64,000 nucleotides of DNA, taken from positions 124,001 to 188,000 of the forward strand of contig NZ_WBWA01000006.1 in assembly GCF_008932295.1 (NCBI RefSeq), in the 5' to 3' direction. Below the pieces are notes generated by a model, which was given only the letters and a program-made list of their open reading frames with translations, was not told the origin of the DNA and searched no databases. Positions 29,442-38,445 of this stretch are shown piece by piece. Position numbers and translations under genes: made by a program. The DNA is from Brucella tritici. GTDB lineage: Bacteria; Pseudomonadota; Alphaproteobacteria; Rhizobiales; Rhizobiaceae. The stretch's first letter is position 1; each line of letters begins with the position of its first letter.

Positions 29442-30971
29442 TCAAGCGAAAGACTTGGCGAACGCGTCGACCGCTGCCTTGAGCTTTGCTTTGATGTTGT
29501 CGGTGAGCGCCTTTTCGTCGCGGATCGCATCGAGCACATCCTTGTGCTCGGTGCGCAGCGAAGAAAGAAGACCTGCTTCGAACTTGCCAACCTGGTTGAC
29601 GGCGATCTTGTCGAGATAGCCATTCACGCCGGCGAAAATCACGGCAACCTGTTCTTCCGTTTTGAGCGGCGAGAACTGCGGCTGCTTGAGAAGCTCGGTC
29701 AGACGTGCACCGCGGTTCAGCAAACGCTGGGTCGAGGCATCGAGATCCGAACCGAACTGTGCGAAGGCGGCCATTTCACGATACTGGGCGAGCTCGCCCT
29801 TGATCGAGCCGGCAACCTGCTTCATGGCCTTGACCTGCGCCGAAGAACCAACGCGCGAAACCGACAGACCGACGTTAACAGCCGGACGGATACCCTGGTA
29901 GAACAGGTTGGTTTCGAGGAAGATCTGGCCGTCGGTGATCGAGATCACGTTGGTCGGAATGAAGGCGGAAACGTCGTTGCCCTGCGTTTCGATGACCGGC
30001 AGAGCCGTCAGCGAGCCAGCGCCGTTTTCGTCGTTGAGCTTTGCAGCGCGCTCGAGAAGACGGGAGTGCAGATAGAAAACGTCGCCCGGATAAGCTTCGC
30101 GGCCCGGAGGACGACGGAGCAGAAGCGACATCTGACGGTAAGCGACAGCCTGCTTGGACAGATCGTCGTAGCCGATCAGGGCATGCATCGAGTTGTCGCG
30201 GAAATATTCGCCCATGGCGCAGCCCGCAAATGGAGCGAGATACTGCATCGGAGCCGGATCGGAAGCGGTAGCCGCGATAACGATCGAATATTCCAGAGCG
30301 CCGCGTTCTTCGAGAACCTTGACGAACTGAGCAACGGTCGAACGCTTCTGGCCGATAGCAACGTAAACGCAATAAAGCTTTTCGCTGTCCGGGCCGTTGT
30401 CGTGGATCGGCTTCTGGTTCAGGAAGGTGTCGAGAATGATGGCGGTCTTGCCGGTCTGACGGTCACCGATGACCAGCTCGCGCTGGCCGCGGCCAACCGG
30501 GATCAGAGCGTCAACAGCCTTGAGGCCGGTCGACATTGGCTCATGAACCGACTTGCGCGGAATGATGCCCGGTGCCTTCACGTCGACGCGGCGACGCTCA
30601 GTAGCAACGATTGGGCCCTTGCCGTCGATCGGGTTGCCGAGAGCGTCGACAACGCGGCCCAGCAGGCCGGGACCGACTGGAACGTCAACGATTGCGCCGG
30701 TACGCTTGACGATGTCGCCTTCCTTGATGTCACGGTCGGCACCGAAGATAACGACGCCGACATTGTCGCTTTCAAGGTTCAGCGCCATGCCGCGAATGCC
30801 ACCAGGGAATTCGACCATTTCACCGGCCTGGACATTATCCAGACCATAGACGCGGGCGATACCGTCGCCAACGGAAAGAACCTGACCGACCTCGGAGACC
30901 TCAGCCTCCTTGCCGAAGTTCTTGATTTGCTCTTTCAGGATAGCGGAAATTTCCGCGGCGCGGATGTCCAT
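29442..30971 (-). CDS. atpA: ATP synthase F1 alpha subunit
   Basis: Regulatory nucleotide-binding subunit of F1, 509 residues. It has Walker A GDRQTGKT, the arginine-finger region [16 protein letters not shown], and the usual start [20 protein letters not shown]. Its ATG overlaps the atpH stop codon by one base (TGATG), so translation is coupled. Confidence 0.97.
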   Translation of the reverse strand: MDIRAAEISAILKEQIKNFGKEAEVSEVGQVLSVGDGIARVYGLDNVQAGEMVEFPGGIRGMALNLESDNVGVVIFGADRDIKEGDIVKRTGAIVDVPVGPGLLGRVVDALGNPIDGKGPIVATERRRVDVKAPGIIPRKSVHEPMSTGLKAVDALIPVGRGQRELVIGDRQTGKTAIILDTFLNQKPIHDNGPDSEKLYCVYVAIGQKRSTVAQFVKVLEERGALEYSIVIAATASDPAPMQYLAPFAGCAMGEYFRDNSMHALIGYDDLSKQAVAYRQMSLLLRRPPGREAYPGDVFYLHSRLLERAAKLNDENGAGSLTALPVIETQGNDVSAFIPTNVISITDGQIFLETNLFYQGIRPAVNVGLSVSRVGSSAQVKAMKQVAGSIKGELAQYREMAAFAQFGSDLDASTQRLLNRGARLTELLKQPQFSPLKTEEQVAVIFAGVNGYLDKIAVNQVGKFEAGLLSSLRTEHKDVLDAIRDEKALTDNIKAKLKAAVDAFAKSFA

Positions 30972-31531
30972 CAGCCGACCTCTTTCAGTGCAAGCTTGAG
31001 AGAAGAAAGTTTAGTGCGAAGGGACGTGTCGATCTGACGCGAACCCATCTTGACGATAAGACCGCCGAGGATCGACGGATCGACGGTGACATTGATCGTC
31101 ACGTCCTTGCCGGCCACGCCCTTCAGCGTTGCCTTCAATTCGTTCTGCTGCGCAGCACTCAGTTCGTGCGCGGAGATGACATCGGCGGAGACTTCACCGC
31201 GATGTTCGGCAGCAATCTTGCGGAAAGCGGCGATAATGCCCGGCAGGGCGAAGAGACGACGGTTCCGCGCGACAACGCGCAGGAAATTTCCGACCAGACC
31301 CTTGATGCCCGCCTTGTCGGCGAGAGCGCCGATGGCGTGAAGCTGATCTTCCGAAGAAAATACCGGACTGGAAATCAGTCGCTTGAGGTCTTCGCTTCCG
31401 CTCAGAAGCGCCTCGAAACGGTCAAGATCTTTTTCCACAGCCGCAACGGATTTCGCGTCGAGTGCGAGCTCGAAAAGAGATCCGGCGTAACGCTGTGCGA
31501 CACCTGAAATGAGCGAAGACGTTTCAGCCAC
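30971..31531 (-). CDS. atpH: ATP synthase F1 delta subunit
   Basis: Joins F1 to the peripheral stalk; 186 residues from a GTG start at 31531 ([20 protein letters not shown]). The conserved C-terminal [20 protein letters not shown] is present. A TTG two codons earlier is the widest open start, but the GTG has AGG at good spacing and gives the family length. It is the first gene of atpHAGDC; the F0 genes are not in this window, as is normal for alphaproteobacteria, where F1 and F0 operons are separate. Confidence 0.95.
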   Translation of the reverse strand: MAETSSLISGVAQRYAGSLFELALDAKSVAAVEKDLDRFEALLSGSEDLKRLISSPVFSSEDQLHAIGALADKAGIKGLVGNFLRVVARNRRLFALPGIIAAFRKIAAEHRGEVSADVISAHELSAAQQNELKATLKGVAGKDVTINVTVDPSILGGLIVKMGSRQIDTSLRTKLSSLKLALKEVG

Positions 31532-31822
31532 GAACAACCTGCTCTCTACGTTGAAACCATCCTTTTGGGACCCAATCTTGTTCAGGACGCCAAGCCGATG
31601 ATTTTATTGAATGTTTCCGGAAAACCACTGACGCGCGAGCACGTCAACACCGAAATGTGATTGCCGTCTAGCATAGACGAACAGGACTCGCAACACGCGA
31701 ATCCGGCACTTTTGTGTAAGATTTGCCGCCTTTCGCGGTCAAAAAAGTCGCATCTGCCCCGGCGAGGCGACCTTCCGTTACACAACCTGCACGCCTGACG
31801 TGCAGAAGAGCACCCTTTCCGA

Positions 31823-32236
31823 TCAGGAAATGAAGCCGAAAGCGTAAAGGAGCGGACCCGCTGCAAGCACGAATTCCACCAGTGCTGCAAGACTGCCATA
31901 GAAGCGTCCGCCGGCCGGTCCGCCCTTGCGGCCCGCTGCATCCGACATCATCGAAATGAAGCGTCCGAACAGCGCAAATCCCCATACGGAACCAAGCACG
32001 ACCCAGAGAAACGGCTGCGCGAAAATGAGGCATCCGAGCCCCACGCCGAGATAGGGCCCGGCGAGCGTTGCGCGGATGGAACCGTAACCTTCGGGACGGC
32101 CGTTGATCGGCTGGAGCCGCAGCAGCTTCATCGTGATGCCGGGCGCAAAAAGCATGACAAGACCGGCCAGTGCTGTCACGGCGGCAGAGCCCCAGGCAAG
32201 CCATTCTCCGGTCGTGGCAGGAAGATAGAATTCCAT
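31823..32236 (-). CDS. Hypothetical membrane protein (DUF4345-like)
   Basis: A 137-residue protein with four probable membrane helices: EWLAWGSAAVTALAGLVMLF, LAGPYLGVGLGCLIF, FLWVVLGSVWGFALFGRF, and LAALVEFVLAAGPLLYAFG. The arrangement and the RATLAGPYLGVGLG stretch resemble DUF4345-type proteins, but I am not certain. The ATG at 32236 has GAGGG upstream; an earlier in-frame start at 32284 lacks one. Stands between priA and the atp operon; role unknown. Confidence 0.75.
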   Translation of the reverse strand: MEFYLPATTGEWLAWGSAAVTALAGLVMLFAPGITMKLLRLQPINGRPEGYGSIRATLAGPYLGVGLGCLIFAQPFLWVVLGSVWGFALFGRFISMMSDAAGRKGGPAGGRFYGSLAALVEFVLAAGPLLYAFGFIS

Positions 32237-32306
32237 CGCAATTACCCTCGTCGTTTCTTGCCATATAGCGGAATTTGGCACCACGTTCCATCCTGCGTAG
32301 GCTGTT

Positions 32307-32424
32307 CAGATTCTGGTTATGCCGCGCCGAAAATAGTGGCTTTGAAGAACCGGAGCGGAGCCTACTTGAAGTACGTGAGCACCGGAAGCGCACAAAGACG
32401 CTATTTGCAGGCCGGCAGAGCCTG
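32307..32424. repeat. Palindromic repeat, family D (long nested form)
   Basis: The arms CAGATTCTGG and GCAGAGCCTG and the inner ATTTGCAGGCCG match 10249-10287. Between TTATGCC and ATTTGCAGG lies a 79-bp block (32324-32402) that is itself palindromic: AAATAGTGGCTTTG pairs with CAAAGACGCTATTT, and CCGGAGCGGAGC...ACTT pairs with AAGTACGTGAGCACCGG. It ends 12 bases before the priA stop codon. Confidence 0.7.
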
Positions 32425-32436
32425 AATATCAACAGC

Positions 32437-34659
32437 CTACAGGAAGCTTTGCGGATCAATGTCCACCTGCACCCTTATCGAGCCTTTTTCCTTCGGCCCT
32501 TTGGCAAGCAAGACGCGAATAAATCCTTGAATATCGGCGCGTTTGGTCCCGTGCACCAGAATACGGAAACGATGGCGTCCCCGTACCAGCGCAAGCGGCG
32601 CTTCGGCAGGCCCAAGCACGGAAATCTCCGGGGATGAAGGGGCTGCACGACGAAGCGCGCGCGCATGATTTTCGGCATCGGGCCGGTTGTCGGCTGAAAT
32701 AATCAGCGCGGCAAGCCGTCCGAAAGGCGGCAAAGCGCTGCGTTCGCGCTCGTCGATCTCGCGGGCATAGAATGCGTCCGCATCACCACTGACGATTGCC
32801 CGCATCACCGGATGATCCGGCTGGTAGGTCTGGATGAGGCCCAGGCTCTTGCGACCGGTTCGACCGGCACGTCCCGTCACCTGATTGAGAAGCTGGAAGG
32901 TACGCTCAGCCGCGCGCGGATCGCCATTGGCAAGCCCCAGATCGGCATCCACGACACCGACCAATGTCATGTTGGGAAAGTTGTGCCCCTTGGCAACAAG
33001 CTGCGTACCGATGACGATATCCGCCTCGCCTTTTGCGATAGCGTCGAGTTCCAGCCGCAGCCGCTTCACGCCGCCTGCCATATCAGACGAAAGAACTATG
33101 ATTCGCGCTTCGCTGAACGTTGCCGCCACTTCTTCCGCAATGCGCTCCACACCCGGACCGCAGGCAACCAGATGATCCAGCGTGCCGCATTCGGGACAAG
33201 CCTGCGGTGTTGGCTCGTGATAGCCGCACTGGTGGCACATGAGCTGCCCGCGAAAGCGATGTTCCACCAGCCAGCTTGAACATTGCGGACACTGGAAGCG
33301 ATGGCCGCAAACCCGGCACAACGTCAAAGGCGCATAACCGCGCCGGTTGAGGAACAAAAGCGCCTGCTCGCCGCGTTCCACCGTCTTGCCGACGGCTTCG
33401 GTCAGTGCGGGCGACAGAAACCGGCCCGGCGGTGGCGGAGAACGCCGCATGTCGATGGTCTTCAAATCGGGCAGTGCCGCTTCCGCATAGCGACCATAAA
33501 GCTTGATTCGCTTGTAGCGTCCCTGCTCCGCATTGACCTGACTCTCGATGGATGGCGTGGCCGATGCCAGCACCACCGGAAAGCCGCTGATATGGCCGCG
33601 CACCACCGCCATGTCGCGCGCATTGTAGAAGACCCGGTCTTCCTGTTTGTAAGCCGGATCATGTTCTTCATCGACAACGATCAGCCCCAGTTCCTTGAAG
33701 GGCAAAAAGAGCGCCGACCGCGCCCCTGCCACCACCCGCACCGTACCTTCGGCAATCTGCCGCCAGACGCGCTCCCGAGTGCGGGGGGCAAGGTCGGAGT
33801 GCCATTCGGCAGGCTTGGCCCCAAAACGATCGTGGAACCGGTCGAGAAACTGTTGTGTCAGCGCGATCTCAGGCAGGAGAATCAGCACCTGCTTGCCTTG
33901 CTCGATCGCCTTGGCAACGGCTTCGAAATAAACCTCGGTCTTACCCGATCCGGTCACGCCATCGAGCAATGAAACCGAAAAACAATCGGCTTCCACGGCT
34001 TCCGACAGCATTTCAGCCGCCGCCTGCTGGTCTTCCGAAAGCGTGGCCCGTGCATAGTCGATATCGGGCTTTGCCACCACGGCTGGCGGCGGCAGCATGA
34101 CTTCCTCGAAAATACCTTGCGTCTTCAACCCGTCCACGACCGTCATGGAGACACCCGCCGCATGGGCAAGGCCGGATCTGGTCCATGCAAGCCCGTCGCG
34201 GGCAAGCTCCATCACCCGCGACCTCGCCTCGGTCATACGCTCCGGCTCACCGCCGGAATATCGAAGGCCCGGCACCGATGGCTCGGGATCGAATGCGGCA
34301 GGCACACGCAGGACCATACGCGCCACCATGCCTGGCGGCGAAAGCGTGTAGTCCGCAGCCCAGCGCATGAAGCGCAACATGTCGCCCCCCACCGGCGGGC
34401 AGTCGAAAACTTCGGAAACCTCCCGCAGTTTTCTGGCGTCAACGGCATCGGTCTCGCCCTCGCAGACGATCCCCGCCACCTCACGAGGACCGAGCGGCAC
34501 GCGCACGATCGATCCGGGCTGGACGTTCATCCCTTCCGGAACCATATAAGAATAAGGCCGCTCTGCGGGCATGGGCACGAGCACGGGAACGACCCGTGGT
34601 GCGAGCTCCGGAAACAGACCAGAAATGGGGTTTGCAATATCGTGCGAATCTTTCGACAT
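32437..34659 (-). CDS. priA: Primosomal protein N' (PriA helicase)
   Basis: 3'-5' DNA helicase that restarts stalled replication forks by reloading the replisome. The 740-residue protein has an N-terminal DNA-binding part (PERPYSYMVPEGMNVQPGS), helicase Walker A DGVTGSGKTEVYF, Walker B VDEEHDPAYKQED, and the PriA-specific zinc region with paired cysteines (CRVCGHRFQCPQC and CHQCGY...CPECGT). The C-terminal LINQVTGRAGR is helicase motif VI. The C-terminus runs up to a palindromic repeat. Monocistronic. Confidence 0.96.
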   Translation of the reverse strand: MSKDSHDIANPISGLFPELAPRVVPVLVPMPAERPYSYMVPEGMNVQPGSIVRVPLGPREVAGIVCEGETDAVDARKLREVSEVFDCPPVGGDMLRFMRWAADYTLSPPGMVARMVLRVPAAFDPEPSVPGLRYSGGEPERMTEARSRVMELARDGLAWTRSGLAHAAGVSMTVVDGLKTQGIFEEVMLPPPAVVAKPDIDYARATLSEDQQAAAEMLSEAVEADCFSVSLLDGVTGSGKTEVYFEAVAKAIEQGKQVLILLPEIALTQQFLDRFHDRFGAKPAEWHSDLAPRTRERVWRQIAEGTVRVVAGARSALFLPFKELGLIVVDEEHDPAYKQEDRVFYNARDMAVVRGHISGFPVVLASATPSIESQVNAEQGRYKRIKLYGRYAEAALPDLKTIDMRRSPPPPGRFLSPALTEAVGKTVERGEQALLFLNRRGYAPLTLCRVCGHRFQCPQCSSWLVEHRFRGQLMCHQCGYHEPTPQACPECGTLDHLVACGPGVERIAEEVAATFSEARIIVLSSDMAGGVKRLRLELDAIAKGEADIVIGTQLVAKGHNFPNMTLVGVVDADLGLANGDPRAAERTFQLLNQVTGRAGRTGRKSLGLIQTYQPDHPVMRAIVSGDADAFYAREIDERERSALPPFGRLAALIISADNRPDAENHARALRRAAPSSPEISVLGPAEAPLALVRGRHRFRILVHGTKRADIQGFIRVLLAKGPKEKGSIRVQVDIDPQSFL

Positions 34660-34767
34660 GATCGCGTGACCTTGGCGCGGCTTTGCGCTAAAGAAAAGCC
34701 ACCTTCCGGGACTTAAATGGATTTAGCTCCCAAAAACCACCCGCGCTCATTATGGAGGAACGCTGTT

Positions 34768-35421
34768 ATGAAGTTTTTCGTGGACACTGCGGACGTCAAG
34801 GAAATCCGCGAGCTCAATGACCTTGGGCTGGTCGATGGCGTGACCACCAACCCGTCCCTCATCCTGAAGTCGGGTCGTGACATTATCGAAGTGACCAAGG
34901 AAATCTGCAACATCGTCAAGGGCCCGGTTTCCGCCGAGGTTGCTGCGACGGAATATGAGCAGATGATGAAGGAAGCAGCCGTCATCGCCAAGATCGCTGA
35001 CAACATCTGCATCAAGCTGCCTGTAACCCTCGACGGACTGAAAGCCTGTAAGGCTCTGTCGTCTGACGGCCACAAGGTCAACATGACGCTCTGCTTCTCG
35101 GCCAATCAGGCGCTTCTGGCAGCCAAGGCCGGCGCGACCTTCATTTCGCCGTTCATTGGCCGTCTCGACGATACCGGCATCAACGGCATGGAGCTGATTG
35201 CCGAAATCCGCACGATTTACGACAATTACGATTTCCGCACCGAAATTCTTGCCGCTTCGGTTCGCACCGTCAATCACGTCAAGGAAGCAGCTCTCATCGG
35301 CGCCGATGTCGTGACCGCACCTCCGGCAACGCTCAAGGCACTGGTCAAGCATCCGCTGACCGACAAGGGCCTCGAAACCTTCCTCGCTGATTGGGCGAAA
35401 ACCGGTCAGAAGATCGCCTGA
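34768..35421 (+). CDS. tal: Transaldolase, TalC/Fsa-size class
   Basis: Transfers dihydroxyacetone units in the pentose phosphate pathway. The 217-residue protein is of the short transaldolase/fructose-6-phosphate aldolase class: [32 protein letters not shown], Schiff-base Lys in NICIKLPVT. At the position where E. coli fructose-6-phosphate aldolase has Tyr (APYVNR), this one has Phe (SPFIGRLDD), which points to transaldolase activity. ATG at 34768 after GGAGGAACGCTGTT; the frame is open 17 codons more. Terminator follows. Confidence 0.94.
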   Translation: MKFFVDTADVKEIRELNDLGLVDGVTTNPSLILKSGRDIIEVTKEICNIVKGPVSAEVAATEYEQMMKEAAVIAKIADNICIKLPVTLDGLKACKALSSDGHKVNMTLCFSANQALLAAKAGATFISPFIGRLDDTGINGMELIAEIRTIYDNYDFRTEILAASVRTVNHVKEAALIGADVVTAPPATLKALVKHPLTDKGLETFLADWAKTGQKIA

Positions 35422-35444
35422 TCGGCGACCTTGCCAGACGAATG

Positions 35445-35469
35445 AAAGGCGGGCCATTGGCTCGCCTTT
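35445..35469 (+). terminator. Rho-independent terminator after tal
   Basis: AAAGGCGGGCC / GGCTCGCCTTT with a 3-nt loop and one mismatch, then TTTTTT. It abuts the end of the convergent AAA ATPase gene. Confidence 0.85.
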
Positions 35470-35470
35470 T

Positions 35471-36565
35471 TTATTCCAGCACCGTTTCCCCGTCCTGCTT
35501 GCTCACCCGGATCGGTCGTGCGCCGCAGTGCTCGGTAATCGCGCTGGCAAGGGCGGCTGAATGGGTCACCACCCATATCTGGCTGCGTTCGGATGCCTGC
35601 GCGATCATTCGGGCAAGTGACGGGATCATATCGGGATGCAGGCTTGCCTCCGGCTCGTTGAGCGCGATCAGTGGCGGCAGGCGATAGGAGAGCAGCGCAC
35701 CCGCCAGAGCCAGCAGGCGAATCTGTCCGTCGGACAATTCTCCGGGGCGAAATGTTCGTGGCGGAAAAGCCGGGAAGTTCAGGCCGAAAGTCGCCGTTTC
35801 TTCCGGATAGGGAATGACCAGCTTGGCGCCTTCCAGCGCGTCGGCAACCAGACGATCCAGATCGACCGTATCCTGCCGGATATGGGCCAGCGTCGCAAAG
35901 ACCGAAGCGAGATTGCCGCCATCCTCGTCCAGCATCGCAGCGGTCGCGGCTATGGACGGCTGACGTACCGGCGCATCGCGGTCGCTTCTAAAACCATGGT
36001 AAAAACGCCAGCCACGTATCTGAGCAGAAAGATCGCCTATCTCCGGATAATGGCCTGACTGTCCGAGCACCGCCAGACCGCTTTCCGAAGTCAGCAGACG
36101 CCCCGGATGTTCCATGCGCCGCCCTTCCCCGTCGCGCGCGAAAACCGCAGGTCCGCGCCGGTCCATCAGATCGACAGGACGACGGCCCGTATCGAGATTG
36201 AGCTGTTCTTCCTTGATCTGCGGTTCGAAGGGAAAGGCCCCGGAAACCGGCGGCGGCAGACCTGCCTCGACACGATAGGAAAGACGCGAAGCCAGTCGCT
36301 CGTCTTCAAAATCTGCTTCCAGAATGATGCGCGCCGATTCGTGCTTGCGGCGACTGCCGCTCCACATGGCCGATTGCATTCCGCCTTCACGCACCACTTC
36401 GGTCGAGAGATTACCCTCGGCAGCGGCCTTCACCAGTTGCAGCGCCCGATAGAGGTTGGATTTTCCGGCACCGTTCTCGCCGACGAAAACCGTCACCTGT
36501 CCGAGGTCGAACCGGACGGAACGCAACGAACGGTAGCCTTTGGCGGAAAATGAAACGAGACGCAT
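35471..36565 (-). CDS. Orphan AAA/SMC-like ATPase (COG4637 type)
   Basis: A 364-residue ATPase of the ABC/RecF-like kind. Walker A is GENGAGKS in VTVFVGENGAGKSNLYRAL (residues about 22-29 for the P-loop), a signature-like LSDGQIRLLALAGAL follows late, then Walker B LIALNEPEASLHPDM and the switch His in WVVTHSAAL. This is the layout of the OLD-family ATPase part without a TOPRIM nuclease. No partner gene is next to it, so its role is unknown. The ATG at 36565 starts the conserved MRLVSFSAKGYRSLR; a GTG 15 codons upstream is unsupported. Confidence 0.88.
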   Translation of the reverse strand: MRLVSFSAKGYRSLRSVRFDLGQVTVFVGENGAGKSNLYRALQLVKAAAEGNLSTEVVREGGMQSAMWSGSRRKHESARIILEADFEDERLASRLSYRVEAGLPPPVSGAFPFEPQIKEEQLNLDTGRRPVDLMDRRGPAVFARDGEGRRMEHPGRLLTSESGLAVLGQSGHYPEIGDLSAQIRGWRFYHGFRSDRDAPVRQPSIAATAAMLDEDGGNLASVFATLAHIRQDTVDLDRLVADALEGAKLVIPYPEETATFGLNFPAFPPRTFRPGELSDGQIRLLALAGALLSYRLPPLIALNEPEASLHPDMIPSLARMIAQASERSQIWVVTHSAALASAITEHCGARPIRVSKQDGETVLE

Positions 36566-36641
36566 GGCTTGATCGGGTCCAGCAATGAAAAGGCGGCGTG
36601 AAATCCACACCGCCTTTATAGCTGCCTATCAATTTGAGACT

Positions 36642-36741
36642 AGAGTATTTCCAGTTTAAATTGAATCGTTAGAAATACTCTATCTTTTTGTTTTTACGCA
36701 TTATCCTACGCAAAACCGCTTCGCACTTTTGCTGGAAATGC
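36642..36741. repeat. Composite palindromic repeat, copy 2 (hairpin A + 16 nt + hairpin B)
   Basis: Hairpin A (36642-36681) has perfect 10-bp arms AGAGTATTTC / GAAATACTCT. A 16-nt T-rich spacer and hairpin B (36698-36741) follow, with GCAAAA / TTTTGC around CCGCTTCGCAC. It lies between two minus-strand genes, 6 bases before the end of the MBL-fold gene. Confidence 0.85.
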
Positions 36742-36747
36742 TCTAGC

Positions 36748-37644
36748 TTATTCCCATTTCATCTCGCCCTTGATGACCTTTGCACCGAGCTCCAGGCTGC
36801 TTTCGCCGCCAAGATCAGGATAACGCTTCTTCATTGCTGCGATCAGTTCGCCGCTATCCTTGGCTTTCGCCGCTTCCTCGTCGAAGGCCGTGATATAGTC
36901 GCGCGTGAACTTGATTGCCGAAACATCCGTTGCCGACCCTGCCGCCGTATGTGCCGGAACGACAATGGCAGGATTGCGGGCAGCAATCGCATCGAGATTC
37001 CTGATCCATGCCTCACGCTGGGCAAGATCAGGCGTATCGGCAAGCCAGACATGTCCGCCCGACGATATCAGAACGCCGCCGAACACCGCTTTGAGCGAAG
37101 GCACCCATAAATAGCGGCGGTTCTTCATGCCTTCGGCAGGAACGATTTCAATCTCATTGCCCTCAAGCTCCAGCGCCTTCACGTCAGAAGCTTCGGGAAT
37201 GACGACATCCGACAGTTTCTGCGGGCCGTTATCCTTGAGCTGCGGACCCCAGACTTTCAGCTTGTTATCGATATTGCCCTTGATCGCCTCGACCGTTTCA
37301 GGGGCCGCGATAATGCGCGCGTCGGGAAAAGCAGCTTTGATCGGGCCAAGGCTGAAATAATAGTCCGGATCGCTCTGGCTCACATAGATCGTGGTCAGCT
37401 TCTTGCCCGTCTCCTTGATTTTCTCGGCAACCGCCTTACCGTCCGAAAGTGTGAAGCCGCCATCAAGCAGGATCGCTTCCTTGTCTCCGGTCAGAAGAAC
37501 AGGCGTACGATTGAAGCCGTTCTCATCCGCCTGGAAATATTGCCATTGCAGCGGCGCAACCTTTTCCTGTGCCAACGCCGAGCCCGCAACCGCCAGCCCG
37601 GCCAAAACTGCGAGACTGCCCATCATCATGGAAAACCGCTTCAT
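36748..37644 (-). CDS. Secreted metallo-beta-lactamase-fold protein with degenerate metal motif
   Basis: A 298-residue precursor with signal peptide MKRFSMMMGSLAVLAGLAVAG, cleavage probably after GSALA. The fold is recognisable from TPVLLTGDKEAILLDGGF, the later GGHVWLADT and the last metal-region IVVPAHTAAG. The motif that should read HxHxDH is SQSDPDYYF (about residues 93-101), so the first His pair and the last His are gone. It is therefore a doubtful hydrolase: perhaps altered metal use, or binding only. ATG at 37644 follows AGGAG. A palindrome lies upstream. Confidence 0.85.
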   Translation of the reverse strand: MKRFSMMMGSLAVLAGLAVAGSALAQEKVAPLQWQYFQADENGFNRTPVLLTGDKEAILLDGGFTLSDGKAVAEKIKETGKKLTTIYVSQSDPDYYFSLGPIKAAFPDARIIAAPETVEAIKGNIDNKLKVWGPQLKDNGPQKLSDVVIPEASDVKALELEGNEIEIVPAEGMKNRRYLWVPSLKAVFGGVLISSGGHVWLADTPDLAQREAWIRNLDAIAARNPAIVVPAHTAAGSATDVSAIKFTRDYITAFDEEAAKAKDSGELIAAMKKRYPDLGGESSLELGAKVIKGEMKWE

Positions 37645-37663
37645 CCAATTACTCCTGTAACAA

Positions 37664-37677
37664 CTGGTTTGAACCAG
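37664..37677. promoter_or_regulatory. Palindrome upstream of the MBL-fold gene
   Basis: CTGGTT-TG-AACCAG, a perfect 6-2-6 inverted repeat 19 bases upstream of the start codon; candidate operator. Confidence 0.4.
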
Positions 37678-37811
37678 CGGACGCATCATGCGCTCGCAGG
37701 AGCATTCAGGTTGCTAATCACTTCATGAAAAACAAGAAGACACATGAATGTTGGGTAGGCACAGCAATGTTACCTTCCTGAATTCATTGCTATTTATCCA
37801 ATCTCTAAAAC

Positions 37812-37841
37812 AAAAAAAGCGGCGCCCGGAAGCACCGCCTT
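37812..37841 (-). terminator. Rho-independent terminator after lptE
   Basis: On the minus strand GCGGTGC / GCGCCGC (one G-T pair) with a 6-nt loop, then seven T. It lies 23 bases beyond the lptE stop. Confidence 0.75.
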
Positions 37842-37863
37842 TCAACGTCAGGTGAAAGCCCGA

Positions 37864-38445
37864 TCAGAGTTTCGACAATTTTTGTGCCAGAGCGAGGAAC
37901 ACCTGTTCGGCCAGTTCTTCCGCAGCGCGCTTGCGTGCATCGCGTTCGGCACGCAGGTTCGCGAATTCCTGACGCGGACGGTCGAAGGAAGCGCCAACCG
38001 TGCGGGTGCCAGCGGCAAGCGGCTTGCCATCCTTGTCACGCAACACGAAGTTCGATGTTGCCTTGACGATACCGGACGATGGACGGCCCGTACGGTCGGT
38101 CTGATCGCCAATATCGACGCTTACGGCCGCAAGCGTATAGCTGCTCAGACCGAGACCGAGCCGATAGGTCGGGTTGGCCGGCTCACCGGCACCACCGCCG
38201 AGCAGGAAGATCAGGCGATTGCGGACCTGCTGCTGAAACACATCGCCAGCCGGATCAATGGCCACCGAGGCAAGCTTGGTGCGCATGTCCGGCGTCACGC
38301 TGCCGCCTATGGTTCCACCGGCACCAGCGCCGGAGGAGTAAAGCGGCTGCACGGTGCATCCAGCCATCAGAACCGCAGCTCCGAGCGCGAAAAACGCAAC
38401 GCGGAAGGCTTTGATTGCAGAGAAAAAGCGGTCAGGCAACGACAT
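37864..38445 (-). CDS. lptE: LPS assembly lipoprotein LptE (RlpB)
   Basis: Outer-membrane lipoprotein that plugs and helps assemble the LptD lipopolysaccharide translocon. The 193-residue precursor has a signal peptide with lipobox (AAVLMAGC, Cys about residue 29) followed by TVQPLYSS, the usual LptE start. The body is the short alphaproteobacterial type ([34 protein letters not shown]-like end). It overlaps the leuS stop by 14 bases, as is common in alphaproteobacteria, where lptE follows leuS and holA. ATG at 38445 with AAGGA upstream. Confidence 0.88.
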   Translation of the reverse strand: MSLPDRFFSAIKAFRVAFFALGAAVLMAGCTVQPLYSSGAGAGGTIGGSVTPDMRTKLASVAIDPAGDVFQQQVRNRLIFLLGGGAGEPANPTYRLGLGLSSYTLAAVSVDIGDQTDRTGRPSSGIVKATSNFVLRDKDGKPLAAGTRTVGASFDRPRQEFANLRAERDARKRAAEELAEQVFLALAQKLSKL

